A stretch of DNA of 64,000 nucleotides from Bacillota bacterium. Its GTDB lineage: Bacteria > Bacillota > Clostridia > Christensenellales > UMGS416. A program made the position numbers and the translations under genes. Below, one piece after another: positions 22,895-31,787 of this stretch (the first letter of the stretch is position 1; every line of letters starts with the position of its first letter). The stretch lies in the NCBI GenBank assembly GCA_023398815.1, contig JAEWRW010000002.1, forward strand, positions 34,679 to 98,678. Direction: 5' to 3'. Under the pieces are notes generated by a model that saw only the letters and a list, made by a program, of their open reading frames with translations, had not been told where the DNA came from and made no database searches.

Positions 22895-23629
22895 TCAGTC
22901 GTCTGTGTCCTTCGGCGCGGCTCCCTCGGCGTCGGGCTCGTCGTCGCCCTCCAGCGCGAAGATGCGCTCATAGATCTGGTCGCGGGTCACGTCGTTGAGG
23001 GCGTCAATGTTCTTGGTCAGTGCCTCGCGGTAGTAGGCCAACGCGTCCTCCACCCTATCCTCGTGCTCGGCCACCAGGCCCAGGTGGTAGCAAACGTCAG
23101 AAATGTGCTTGACGGCATAGGCCCGCTCGCAATACTCCTTGGCCTTGTCCCACTCGCCCATCTGCAGGTACATCTGCCCGGTGTTGTCGAGGATCACCGG
23201 GTCGTCGGGCTCATACTCCACCGCCTCCAGGTTGTAGGGCTCGGCCTTGTCGTAGAACCCGGCGGCGGTGTAGACGTAGCCCAGCGTCTGGTAGACCCGC
23301 AGGCTCTTGAAGTTGCTGTGAATGTCCTCCAGCGCGATGAGGGCCTTCTGGGTGTCCCCCAGCTTGAAGTACGCCATCGCGCGGTTCATGCGGATCATGG
23401 CGCGCAGGTTGTCCTTGCAGCCACGGTCTTTGAGCGCAATGTCAAACTGGGTGATGGCACCCTCAAAGTCGCCGCGCTTCAAGAGCAGCACGCCAAAGGT
23501 GCCCTCCCGCGCGGGGGGCATGGGGCCGAACTTGTGCGCCCGCCGGTACCACTGCTCGGCCTTCTCGAGCTTCCCGCGGCTGTGGTTGTAGTAGCCAAAG
23601 AAACTGACGAAATTGGAAATGATGGACAT
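22895..23629 (-). CDS. Tetratricopeptide-repeat protein
   Basis: 244 residues, consisting of about six TPR-like helix pairs: 'LEKAEQWYRRAHKFGP', 'GDFEGAITQFDIALKD', 'GDTQKALIALEDIHSN', 'GFYDKAEPYNLEAVEYEP', 'GEWDKAKEYCERAYAV', 'DRVEDALAYYREALTKN'. A short hydrophobic start is present, and the C-terminus is acidic. TPR arrays bind partner proteins. The ATG at 23629 lies 2 nt after the stop of the YprB-like exonuclease, so expression is coupled and it is a likely functional partner. No other domain. Confidence 0.75.
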   Translation of the reverse strand: MSIISNFVSFFGYYNHSRGKLEKAEQWYRRAHKFGPMPPAREGTFGVLLLKRGDFEGAITQFDIALKDRGCKDNLRAMIRMNRAMAYFKLGDTQKALIALEDIHSNFKSLRVYQTLGYVYTAAGFYDKAEPYNLEAVEYEPDDPVILDNTGQMYLQMGEWDKAKEYCERAYAVKHISDVCYHLGLVAEHEDRVEDALAYYREALTKNIDALNDVTRDQIYERIFALEGDDEPDAEGAAPKDTDD

Positions 23630-23631
23630 CC

Positions 23632-24783
23632 CTACCGTGTTCCCCTTTCCCGTTTGTGCAGCAATCGCTCCCGCCGGCGCAACAGCGCCTGGGCGGGCCG
23701 TGTACCGCTCGCGCCGCGCAGCCATGTGAGCGCGGCATCTACCTCGGCGAGCGCGCCGTCGATGTCACCGGTGACGTGCTCGCAATACTTGGCCAATTCC
23801 TCGTGGGGCAGCAGGCCGAAGCCCCCCTCCCCCGCCATGCGCCGCCACAGGGCGGCGGCTTCCTCCACCCGGCCGGTGCGCTTCAGCAGCATGGAAAGCT
23901 CCCGCAGGGCTTCGCCGCCCTCCTGCGCGGCCAGGCGGTAGCACCGCTCGGCCTCGGCAAGGTTCCCCATGCGCTCCTGCAGACGCCCGCAGGAGTGAAT
24001 GTCCTGGGCAAAACCCAGTTCCTCCGGCGCGGAGACCGCCCAGCACAGCCGGCACAGCAACGTCAGCAGCGACACGATGTCCTGTCGGTTGTGCTCCATC
24101 ACCAGCTCCATCGGCCCGAAGTCGCCACTGCGCAGGTATTCAAAGAACAGCACCGGCACCAGGGCGCCGTCGATGTCGCCCTCACGGGTGTGCCCCAGCA
24201 CCTCCCGCTCCAGCGTCTGCAGGTTGCAGCGCTTCAGCCGCCTTTTGTAGATGCGCCGGGCGGCGTGCAGCAAGTCCACCTGCACCATGTCATCCAGCGG
24301 CTGGCGCACGCGGTTGATAACCGCGCGGGAGGCGATGAGCGGCCCGTCGAAGCACTTGCCGTTGAAGGACACGAGGTAGTCGAAGTCATCAAGCCGCCGG
24401 CACAGGCGCGAGAGCATCTCCTGCTCCACGTCGTAGTCCTGCATGAAGAACTGCTCCACCACGAAGCGGCCTTCCGCCACGTACCCCAGGCCAATGAGGA
24501 AGGCCACCGTGCCTGCCCCACCCATGAGACCGGTGGTCTCGGTGTCCACGAAGGCCGCGCGGCTGATGTCCCAGTCCACGAAGGCGTCGGCACCCTCCCG
24601 GCACACAACCGACAGCGCCCGGTGGTCGGCATAGCCTAAGAGGCCGCCGGCCGCCTCGTCCAGTTCCCACTCCCTCACCTCGTGCAGGCAGGCGGACGCA
24701 CGGGGCGCGGGGGCCTCCTCCATCGGGCGGTAGGCCGATAACTCCCCGGAGATGCGTTTGAGCTTTTCCTCCAAGCTTGACAT
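23632..24783 (-). CDS. mrfB: MrfB/YprB-like 3'-5' DNA exonuclease
   Basis: 383 residues. RNase H-like exonuclease core with D80-T-E82 (FVDTETTGLMGG), D146 (NGKCFDGPL) and H231/D235 (HNRQDIVSL), which form the metal site of the YprB family. The C-terminal third (about 270-383) is helical and TPR-like. In Bacillus MrfA (helicase) and MrfB (exonuclease) repair mitomycin adducts and crosslinks independently of UvrABC. MrfA is encoded 1.7 kb away. The start at 24783 has no ribosome site; the promoter places the transcript start at the ATG. Confidence 0.8.
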   Translation of the reverse strand: MSSLEEKLKRISGELSAYRPMEEAPAPRASACLHEVREWELDEAAGGLLGYADHRALSVVCREGADAFVDWDISRAAFVDTETTGLMGGAGTVAFLIGLGYVAEGRFVVEQFFMQDYDVEQEMLSRLCRRLDDFDYLVSFNGKCFDGPLIASRAVINRVRQPLDDMVQVDLLHAARRIYKRRLKRCNLQTLEREVLGHTREGDIDGALVPVLFFEYLRSGDFGPMELVMEHNRQDIVSLLTLLCRLCWAVSAPEELGFAQDIHSCGRLQERMGNLAEAERCYRLAAQEGGEALRELSMLLKRTGRVEEAAALWRRMAGEGGFGLLPHEELAKYCEHVTGDIDGALAEVDAALTWLRGASGTRPAQALLRRRERLLHKRERGTR

Positions 24784-24789
24784 GGCTGT

Positions 24790-24817
24790 ATTATATCATT
24801 GGTGCGTGTCGTTTCAA
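24790..24817 (-). promoter_or_regulatory. Promoter of the YprB-like gene, leaderless arrangement
   Basis: Minus strand: -35 TTGAAA (24812-24817), 16-bp spacer, -10 TATAAT (24790-24795), then 6 nt and the ATG at 24783. Near-consensus boxes, no room for a ribosome site; the mRNA should start at or next to the A of ATG. Confidence 0.7.
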
Positions 24818-24835
24818 ATGTATGTTCCCGGATTA

Positions 24836-24864
24836 TTGTGAAACGGCATTCATTCCACTATGAT
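24836..24864 (+). promoter_or_regulatory. Promoter of the plus-strand GNAT gene
   Basis: -35 TTGTGA (24836-24841), 17-bp spacer, -10 TATGAT (24859-24864). The -10 box overlaps the ATG at 24860, so that codon cannot be the translation start; the next ATG at 24881 is used instead. Confidence 0.6.
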
Positions 24865-24880
24865 GGAGGCAAACAGTGCA

Positions 24881-25744
24881 ATGGTGGATGAAACGATGAA
24901 ACTGGCGCAAGACCAAATCAAGTTTGCCGCCGAACAAATCAACCACATTGACAGCGGGGAGAAGGGCGTTTTCCTCGATGCCGTCAACACAGAGAGCCAA
25001 ATCGAGCTGCACCTCTTTGAAGAAGAAAAGATGGAAGGCGTGTTTTTCAGTTGCCTGTTCTATGGCAACCTGCGCATCCACGTCGCCTTTGAGGAGGACA
25101 ATGACCGATACAATGAAGAGGTTGCCTCGCTCTTGAAGGCATCGCTGAAGAAGGCAAACGCGACATCCTGCATGCTCTGGCTGCGCAATGATAACAGGCG
25201 AAAGATCGCGTTCCTGAAGGACACCTTCCCCACCGTGACGGACGGGGCATACGATTATGCTTCTATCGAGTACATCATGCGGCGAGAAAACTTCGGCGGC
25301 CATCGGTGGGGCAAAGAACTGGACATCCGGCCATTTGAGGAGAGCAAGTTGGACGACTACCTGCTGTTGCTGGATGGGGCGATGACCTTCGCAAGCCCGC
25401 CGCCCAACTACCGGGGGAACCGGGATCACATGATACAGCAGCTTGCCGAACGTGGGAACAACCACTCTTTTGAGGCGTTCTGGAAGGGTGACAACCTGGT
25501 GGGGCTGTACTGGCGCAAGGGAAACGAGATCGACACGCTGGCGGTATCGGCCGATCACCAGCGGCAGGGCTACGGCTCCCTTATTCTGACGCGGGCGCTT
25601 GAAATGGCCTTTCGGAACACCGACGCGGACTATGCCTACCTGTACGCCGTGGACTGGAACGAAAAGGGGCAAGCGTTCTATAAAAAGTATGGTATGGAAC
25701 CCAACGGCCATTCCTATTTGCTGCGCATAAACAACTTTGCCTAA
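24881..25744 (+). CDS. GNAT-family N-acetyltransferase with N-terminal extension
   Basis: 287 residues from the ATG at 24881. The N-terminal half (about 1-150) is a divergent domain with acidic residues; the GNAT fold is in the C-terminal half: 'IDTLAVSADHQRQGYGSLILTRALEMAF' (acetyl-CoA loop QRQGYG) and 'YLYAVDWNEKGQAFYKKYGMEPNG'. The start is chosen because the promoter -10 box covers the ATG at 24860. GGAGG at 24865-24869 lies 11 nt upstream but may fall partly outside the transcript. Convergent with the HAD gene. Substrate unknown. Confidence 0.75.
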   Translation: MVDETMKLAQDQIKFAAEQINHIDSGEKGVFLDAVNTESQIELHLFEEEKMEGVFFSCLFYGNLRIHVAFEEDNDRYNEEVASLLKASLKKANATSCMLWLRNDNRRKIAFLKDTFPTVTDGAYDYASIEYIMRRENFGGHRWGKELDIRPFEESKLDDYLLLLDGAMTFASPPPNYRGNRDHMIQQLAERGNNHSFEAFWKGDNLVGLYWRKGNEIDTLAVSADHQRQGYGSLILTRALEMAFRNTDADYAYLYAVDWNEKGQAFYKKYGMEPNGHSYLLRINNFA

Positions 25745-25777
25745 TAAGGAAGATTCGTCGCACCACCGCAAGCACCC

Positions 25778-26488
25778 TTAGAGCGACAGGTTCAAAAGAC
25801 CCGCCGCGCAGGCAATGCGGTAATCCTCCCGGTGGGGTACCTCCGATGGCAGCACCTCGTCAGCCGGGGCAATCCACGCCACATCCATGCCAGCCTGCTT
25901 GGCGCACAGCACGTCCAGCGGGTGGTCGCCCACATAGAGGCACCGATCTGCCGGCAGGCCCAACCCCTCCAGCGCCAGGTGCATGATACGGGGATCGGGC
26001 TTCTCCACCCCCACCAAGTCAGAGATAACGATGGGGTCGAAATAGGGGGCCAGTCCTTCCTGCCGCAGGAAATCCAGGAGGAATGCGTGATGGTTGGACA
26101 CGATGGCCAGACGGTAACCGCGTTCTCTCAACTCGTCCAGCATGGGGAACACGCCGTCGATGACATGCATCTGCTGTGTGGGCAAGGGGAGCCACTCCAG
26201 GCGATCCAACAATACCCCTTTTTCTTGTGGAACGGGACTCAAACAGCCCAACGCCGCCGCATCCAGCAGACGGTTCAAATCCCGATCATTGAGACGCGGC
26301 GCACCTGCCTGTTCCCTGCTCACCTGCTCACCGATTGCCCAGTTCACAGCTTTTGACAGGGCAGATGGCAGATGGCCATCAATGGCAAAACCGAGGTGCC
26401 GCAGCCTGTCCGAATAAATCTGCGTATAGTTGGGCGAGTAATACACCAGCGTATCGCTGACGTCGAAGACGATGGCCTGATAGTGCAT
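25778..26488 (-). CDS. HAD-superfamily hydrolase with altered motif I
   Basis: 236 residues. Haloacid-dehalogenase fold: motif I is 'FDVSDTLVYY', motif II 'LAIVSNHHAF', motif III/IV 'GVEKPDPRIMHLAL...CLYVGDHPLDVLCAKQAGM'. The general acid/base Asp at D+2 of motif I is replaced by Ser, while the nucleophile Asp is kept. This is found in some HAD proteins of uncertain chemistry. The cap is of the helical C1 type. It follows the MrfA gene by 16 bp and should be cotranscribed. Confidence 0.8.
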   Translation of the reverse strand: MHYQAIVFDVSDTLVYYSPNYTQIYSDRLRHLGFAIDGHLPSALSKAVNWAIGEQVSREQAGAPRLNDRDLNRLLDAAALGCLSPVPQEKGVLLDRLEWLPLPTQQMHVIDGVFPMLDELRERGYRLAIVSNHHAFLLDFLRQEGLAPYFDPIVISDLVGVEKPDPRIMHLALEGLGLPADRCLYVGDHPLDVLCAKQAGMDVAWIAPADEVLPSEVPHREDYRIACAAGLLNLSL

Positions 26489-26504
26489 GCAGCCCGCCCC
26501 CCTT

Positions 26505-28766
26505 TTACGATTCCGCCGCAGCACACAGCCGGTTCAGCAGTTCCAAAACTGCGTGTTTGCTCACACCATCCGGCCCCACGCAGCTGGGGCAGCCGGAGGG
26601 GCAGGGGCAATCGAGCACCATTTGCCGGCACTGGCGCAGCAGCTCGCCGTGCAGCTCAAAGAGTTTCTCCGCCAGGCCCATGCCGCCGGGGATGGTGTCA
26701 TAGAGGTACAGCGTGGGTTTGCCGGTGTAGGGTGCCTTGGCCTGGGGGAACACAGCGATGTCCTTGGGGTCGCACATGAGGTAGACCGGCGCGATGTTGG
26801 CGATGAGGTTGGCGATGCCGATGAGCCCGCCCTCCACCGCGTCGGAGCCGATCTGCCGCAGCAGTTCCTCGTCAAAACTCAGCCAATAGGCCGTGGTGTG
26901 CATCTCCAGCTCGGGCAGGTGCACCCGGCCCCAGCCGATGTTCTCCTGGGTGTCGAGCTTCATCTTCTTGAAGATGGTCACGAGCGACGTGACCAGCACC
27001 TCACCATGGCTGCGACGCAGGGTGTCGTTGCCGTCGTCCCGCAGGCAATCCAGCACCCGGAGGTTGACCGACAGGTCGGCGTCGGTGTAATACTCCACGT
27101 TCACGGCCTTGACGTAGGCCTTCTTGTTGGGGAAGTCCAGTTTCTCCACCTGATACTGCTGGCCTTCGTGGATGTAGATGGCCTCATCATGCAGCAGCAT
27201 GGGCGCGGCGAAGCGATCCATCTGCCCGATGACGCGGGGGTTGCCGTCGGTCGTGTCGGTGATGATGAAATTCTCGTTGGAGGCACTGCGCAGGCTGATT
27301 TCGCTGGCAGGGAATTCCTCGGTGGCCCAGTGCCAGGTGTCGCCCACGTGGCGGATGACGCCGGCCTCCTGCAGGAAGCCGAGGATCTCCTCAATGCCAT
27401 TGTCGCCGTAGCGGTCGCCGTCGTGGAAGGGCAGCTCAAAGGCCGCGCATTTGAGGTGGCTCAGCAGCACGTAGAGGTTGTCGGGGTTGATGAGCCCATT
27501 CTCCGGCGGTTGGCTGAGGAAGTACTCGGGGTGCTTCATCATGAACTGGTTCATGGGGCTGGAGTTGGCGACCAGAACCGTGGCCGACACCCCCTGCCGC
27601 CGCCCGGCCCGGCCGCTCTGCTGCCAGGTGCTGGCGATGGTGCCCGGGTACCCGCAGAGCACGCAGGCATCGAGGCTGCCGATGTCGATTCCCAGCTCCA
27701 GCGCATTGGTGCTGACGACACCGCGCACCGAGCCTTGGCGCAGGGCCCGCTCGATGGCACGCCGCTCGGTGGGCAGATACCCGCCACGGTAGCCCCGCAC
27801 CAACCCAGAGTCGCCCAGTGCGTCAGCTACAGCCTTCTTCAGATGGCTCACCAGCACCTCCATCGTCACCCGCGCCCGGGCAAAGACGATGGTAGAGATG
27901 CCATTGACAATGAGATCGGTGGCGACGCGCCGGCTCTCTTGCAGGGCGCTGGCGCGGATGCCCAGCATCTCATTGACGACCGGCGGGTTGTAGAAGATGA
28001 GGTGCCGCTCGCCCTGGGGCGCGCCGTTGCGGTCTACAAGGGCCATGGGCCGGGCGGTGATCTGCTCGGCCAGTTCCTTGGGGTTGGCAATGGTGGCCGA
28101 GCAGCAGATGAACTGGGGGTGCGCGCCGTAAAATTCGCAGATGCGCATCAGCCGCCGCAGCACATTGGCCAGGTGGCTGCCAAACACCCCGCGATAGGTG
28201 TGCACCTCGTCAATGACGACGTACTTGAGGTTCTCAAAGAGCTTGACCCACTTGGTGTGGTGGGGCAGGATGCCGGCGTGCAGCATATCGGGGTTGGTTA
28301 CCACGATGTGCCCGGCCTGCCGCACGGCCTGACGGGCCGCCGGCGGCGTGTCACCGTCGTAGGTGTAGGTCTTCACCTCCACCCCCGCCTCGGAGATGAG
28401 CTCGTAGAGCTCGCTCACCTGGTCGGCGGCCAGCGCCTTGGTGGGGAAGAGGTACAGCGCCCGGGCCGTGGGGTCGTCCACAATGGCCTGCAGCACCGGC
28501 AGGTTGTAGCAGAGTGTTTTGCCGCTGGCCGTGGGGGTCACCACGGTCACATCGCGGCCCTCCCGCGCCAGGTCCACGGCCTCCCGCTGGTGGCTGTAAA
28601 GCTCCCGCACGCCACGGCGTTTGAGAGCGTCGGCCAGCCGCCCATCCAGCCAATCCGGGTAGGGGCGGTACTGGGCCTCCCGCGCGTCCTGGATGTGCCA
28701 ATAGGCGATGTTGCGGGCGGTGGCCGGGTTGTCCTTGAAGTGGGTCAACCACTGGCGCAGGTTCAT
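26505..28766 (-). CDS. mrfA: MrfA/YprA-like DEAD-box DNA helicase with C-terminal metal domain
   Basis: 753 residues. Helicase motifs: Q-like 'LYSHQREAV', Walker A 'TPTASGKT' (77-84), DEVH (186-189), 'CCSATIANP' and motif VI 'QSGRAGRRQG'. The C-terminal DUF1998-type domain carries 'DCPCPSGCPSC' (Cys 720, 722, 726, 729), which binds zinc in MrfA. This SF2 3'-5' helicase works with MrfB in mitomycin-damage excision repair in Bacillus. The ATG overlaps the thiI stop (ATGA), so here it belongs to a desulfurase-thiI-mrfA-HAD operon. Confidence 0.88.
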   Translation of the reverse strand: MNLRQWLTHFKDNPATARNIAYWHIQDAREAQYRPYPDWLDGRLADALKRRGVRELYSHQREAVDLAREGRDVTVVTPTASGKTLCYNLPVLQAIVDDPTARALYLFPTKALAADQVSELYELISEAGVEVKTYTYDGDTPPAARQAVRQAGHIVVTNPDMLHAGILPHHTKWVKLFENLKYVVIDEVHTYRGVFGSHLANVLRRLMRICEFYGAHPQFICCSATIANPKELAEQITARPMALVDRNGAPQGERHLIFYNPPVVNEMLGIRASALQESRRVATDLIVNGISTIVFARARVTMEVLVSHLKKAVADALGDSGLVRGYRGGYLPTERRAIERALRQGSVRGVVSTNALELGIDIGSLDACVLCGYPGTIASTWQQSGRAGRRQGVSATVLVANSSPMNQFMMKHPEYFLSQPPENGLINPDNLYVLLSHLKCAAFELPFHDGDRYGDNGIEEILGFLQEAGVIRHVGDTWHWATEEFPASEISLRSASNENFIITDTTDGNPRVIGQMDRFAAPMLLHDEAIYIHEGQQYQVEKLDFPNKKAYVKAVNVEYYTDADLSVNLRVLDCLRDDGNDTLRRSHGEVLVTSLVTIFKKMKLDTQENIGWGRVHLPELEMHTTAYWLSFDEELLRQIGSDAVEGGLIGIANLIANIAPVYLMCDPKDIAVFPQAKAPYTGKPTLYLYDTIPGGMGLAEKLFELHGELLRQCRQMVLDCPCPSGCPSCVGPDGVSKHAVLELLNRLCAAAES

Positions 28767-29938
28767 GTGCCTTCCTCCCCCACCTCGATGACGTCAGTCT
28801 GCTCAATGGCCTGGCGGCAGAAGGCGTCGATGTCCACCTCCTGCTCGGCGGCCTCGGCGGCAGCCAGCGTCGGGTGGGTGGAGGGGTGACGCGGCACGAA
28901 GACCGTGCAGCAATCCTCATAGGGCAGAATGGAGGTCTCAAACGTGCCGATGGCACGGGCCTCGTCAATGATGTCCACCTTGTCTTGGGAGATCAAAGGC
29001 CGGAACACCGGCAGGTCGCACACGGCGTTGGTGACAGCCATGGCCGAGAGCGTCTGGCTGGCCACCTGGCCCAGGTTCTCGCCGGTCACCAGGGCCTCGC
29101 AGCCGTTGGCGCGGGCGATGGTGCAGGCGATGCGCATCATGCTGCGGCGCATGAGAATGGTGAGGTAGTCGGGCCGGCATTTCGTGTAGAGCTCCTCCTG
29201 CAGCTCGGTGAAGCGCACCACGTGCAGCCGCACCGGCCCGCAGGAGCGGGAGAGCAGCCGCGCCAGTGTCACCACCTTCTCCCTCGCACGGTCGGAGGTA
29301 TGGGGCGGGCTGTCGAAGTAGACGGCCTCCAGCTCCACTCCGCGCCGGGCCATGCGGTAGCCGGCCACCGGGCTGTCAATGCCGCCGGAAAGCAGCAGCA
29401 ACACCTTGCCCCCCGTGCCCACCGGCATGCCGCCGGGGCCATCGAGGAACCGGGTGTAGAGGTAGGCACGCTCCCGCACCTCCACATACAGCCGCCACTG
29501 GGGGGTGTGCACGTCCACCCGGAGCTCCGGGAAGGCCGCCAGCACCGTGCCACCCACCTCCCGCGCCAGGGCCGGGGACTCCAGCGGAAAGTGCTTGTCG
29601 GAGCGGCGAGCCTCCACCTTGAAGGTACCCTGCCCCTGGCGTTCCTCCCGCACGAGAGCCAGAGCCGTGGCGCGGATGGCTTCCAGCGTGGGCTCACACA
29701 CCGTGACGGGGCTGACCGAATGGACGCCGAACACCCGGTTGACGGCCTGGGCCAGTTCCTCGGTGCGCTCCACGGGGTAGTCCATCAGTAGGTAGCGGCC
29801 CTGGTCGCGCAGCAGCCGGCAAGGGCAGACAGCCTGGGCTGCGTGGGTGATGTTGCGCACCAGCGCGCGTTCAAAAAAAGGCCGGTTCTGGCCTTTCAGG
29901 TGGATCTCGCCGTAGCGAATGAGCAATGCTGTCTCCAT
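28763..29938 (-). CDS. thiI: tRNA 4-thiouridine synthetase
   Basis: 391 residues, the short Gram-positive form without a rhodanese domain. An N-terminal ferredoxin-like/THUMP part (about 1-165), then the PP-loop 'LLLLSGGIDSPVAGYRMARRG' and the C-terminal 'PYEDCCTVFVPRHPSTHP'. It adenylates U8 of tRNA and inserts sulfur taken from a cysteine desulfurase. GGAGA lies upstream of the ATG at 29938. The desulfurase gene ends 2 nt before it, matching the known NifZ-ThiI pairing. Confidence 0.93.
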   Translation of the reverse strand: METALLIRYGEIHLKGQNRPFFERALVRNITHAAQAVCPCRLLRDQGRYLLMDYPVERTEELAQAVNRVFGVHSVSPVTVCEPTLEAIRATALALVREERQGQGTFKVEARRSDKHFPLESPALAREVGGTVLAAFPELRVDVHTPQWRLYVEVRERAYLYTRFLDGPGGMPVGTGGKVLLLLSGGIDSPVAGYRMARRGVELEAVYFDSPPHTSDRAREKVVTLARLLSRSCGPVRLHVVRFTELQEELYTKCRPDYLTILMRRSMMRIACTIARANGCEALVTGENLGQVASQTLSAMAVTNAVCDLPVFRPLISQDKVDIIDEARAIGTFETSILPYEDCCTVFVPRHPSTHPTLAAAEAAEQEVDIDAFCRQAIEQTDVIEVGEEGT

Positions 29939-29940
29939 GG

Positions 29941-31086
29941 TTATCTCCTTTGGAACCGCCGCAGCCGCGTAACCTGCTCGCATACAACCTCACAGGCGCG
30001 GGTGACGTCCTCTTCGGTGTTCTGGATGGACAGGCTGAACCGAATGGCACCCTCGGCCCGCGCCTTGGGCAGGCCCATGGCCGTGAGCACGGGGCTGACG
30101 GCGTTCTTGTGGGTGCCGCAGGCCGAGCCGGTGCCCACCAGCACGCCCTGCTCGGCCAACGCCCGCAGCAACACCGCCCCCCGCACGCCATCAAAGCTCA
30201 CGTTCAGGATGTGGGGAGCGCCCTGCGCCGGATCCGGGCCGTTGATGCACACGCCATCCAGATTGGCAAGACCAGCCCACAGAGCGAGCTTCAACGCCAT
30301 CAGGCGGTCGCGCTTGCCCTGCAAATCCTGGGAGTACACCTCCACCGCCCGGCCAAAGCCCACGATGCCCGGCACATTCTCGGTGCCGGAGCGCAACCCC
30401 TCCTCCTGCCCGCCGCCGGGCAGCTGGGTTTGCAGGCGCGCCCTGCCGCCCACCCACAGCGCACCCACGCCCTTCGGGCCGTGGATCTTGTGGGCACTCA
30501 CGGTGTAGAGATCAACGCCACAGCGGGCCGGCTCGGCCGGCAGGCGCAGGAAGGCCTGCACTCCGTCGACATGAAAAAGCGCCTCCGGTGCGCGCTCGTG
30601 GATGAGCGCCGCCAGCGCAGGCAGGTCATGCACCGCGCCGGTTTCGTTGTTCACGTGCATGAGGCTCACAACAGCGGTGTCCGGGGTCAGGGCGTCGACC
30701 AGGGCATCGGGCCGCACGGCACCGGTTTCACACACCGGCAGTACGGTGACAGCCGCCCCGGCCTCGCCCAGTGCTTCCGCCGTGCGCAGCACCGCCGGGT
30801 GCTCGGCCGCCGTGGTGACAACCCCGCGCCGCCGGCCTGTGAGGGCCCCGGCCAACGCCAGGTGGTCACCCTCCGTCCCGCCGGAGGTGAACACCACCCG
30901 CCCGCCACCCAGAGCACCGGCCACCGCCGCGCGGGCGGCGTCCACCCGGGCTCGCACCGCCGCGGCCTGGGGGTAGGCTGCCGAGGGGTTGAAATAATCC
31001 TCGTCCATGGCCTGTGCCATTGCCTCCCGCACCTGGTCAAAGGGGCGGGTGGTGGCGCTGTTGTCGAGGTAACAAAGAGCGGTCAT
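29941..31086 (-). CDS. Cysteine desulfurase (NifS/IscS-like, ThiI partner)
   Basis: 381 residues. PLP lysine K200 in 'VSAHKIHGPKGVGAL', and catalytic Cys 323 in 'GTGSACGTHKN' on a short loop. 'LDNSATTRPFDQV' at the start and 'FTSGGTEGDHLAL' are standard. It converts cysteine to alanine and a persulfide, here most likely handed to ThiI encoded directly downstream. AAGGG lies before the ATG, 6 nt after the stop of the previous gene. Confidence 0.93.
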   Translation of the reverse strand: MTALCYLDNSATTRPFDQVREAMAQAMDEDYFNPSAAYPQAAAVRARVDAARAAVAGALGGGRVVFTSGGTEGDHLALAGALTGRRRGVVTTAAEHPAVLRTAEALGEAGAAVTVLPVCETGAVRPDALVDALTPDTAVVSLMHVNNETGAVHDLPALAALIHERAPEALFHVDGVQAFLRLPAEPARCGVDLYTVSAHKIHGPKGVGALWVGGRARLQTQLPGGGQEEGLRSGTENVPGIVGFGRAVEVYSQDLQGKRDRLMALKLALWAGLANLDGVCINGPDPAQGAPHILNVSFDGVRGAVLLRALAEQGVLVGTGSACGTHKNAVSPVLTAMGLPKARAEGAIRFSLSIQNTEEDVTRACEVVCEQVTRLRRFQRR

Positions 31087-31092
31087 AATCCC

Positions 31093-31623
31093 TTACAGCA
31101 CCACGTTGCGCTCGTTGTAGATGCGCATGAGCTTCAGGAACTCCTCGCTGGGCTCAAAGAGCAGCACGACGGTGCTGTCGCCCTTCCGGAACTGCGCGAA
31201 GTACAGCCGCGCGCCGGGGTTCAGGTACGCGCGGATGATCTTGACGTCCTTCCGCTTGCGCAACTCTGCCAGGCGCGGGTCGTCTGCGGGAGCCACGAGG
31301 TCCGCCTCCCGCGTGCGGAAGGAGACGACGTCCTTGCGCCGGCGGTTGTTGATGACCTGGGACACGTCAACGACGCCGTTGGTGAAGGAATACTCATACT
31401 CCACCCGCAGCATATCCTTGCCCCACCACATCATCCACGCGCCGCCGCCAAAGATGACAACCATCAGTACGTTCATGAGGTTAAAACTGGACATCACCGC
31501 CATGAGGTAGGTCGCCGCCACAATGGCGCTGATAAAAGCAAAGATGGTAAACACCACATAACCGATCATCGGCACGACCTTTTGCCGTGGGGTGACGATC
31601 TCTTCCTTAACATGGTCCGCCAT
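31093..31623 (-). CDS. Conserved membrane protein (DUF6106-like)
   Basis: 176 residues. Two adjacent transmembrane helices (about 15-60, 'PMIGYVVFTIFAFISAIVAATYLMAV' and 'LMNVLMVVIFGGGAWMMWW'), then a cytoplasmic PH-like beta-rich domain ('MLRVEYEYSFTNGVVDVSQVINNRRRKDV...'). It resembles small clostridial proteins labelled DUF6106; the match is from memory of their layout. GGGAGG lies 9 nt before the ATG at 31623. It heads the desulfurase-thiI-mrfA transcription unit. Confidence 0.65.
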   Translation of the reverse strand: MADHVKEEIVTPRQKVVPMIGYVVFTIFAFISAIVAATYLMAVMSSFNLMNVLMVVIFGGGAWMMWWGKDMLRVEYEYSFTNGVVDVSQVINNRRRKDVVSFRTREADLVAPADDPRLAELRKRKDVKIIRAYLNPGARLYFAQFRKGDSTVVLLFEPSEEFLKLMRIYNERNVVL

Positions 31624-31726
31624 GGGGCAAACCCTCCCATCCGGACGCACCACATCGGGCGTCCTCTTTCCCTCCCATTCTACTTGCCTTTGCCGCCCAA
31701 TGCAAGCCGCGTTCGGCCCGGTGTTT

Positions 31727-31755
31727 TTGCATGGCGGGCCGTCCTCGTGTATAAT
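31727..31755 (+). promoter_or_regulatory. Near-consensus promoter of the zinc-ribbon protein gene
   Basis: -35 TTGCAT (31727-31732), 17-bp spacer, -10 TATAAT (31750-31755), 32 bp before the ATG at 31788. Confidence 0.75.
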
Positions 31756-31787
31756 AATCGGTACCCAAAGGTTTGTGAGGTTTACCG

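Noticed and set aside
26487..28889. 800-codon plus-strand frame opposite mrfA
   Set aside because: All helicase motifs are on the minus strand; the plus-strand translation has no recognisable domain and no ribosome site.
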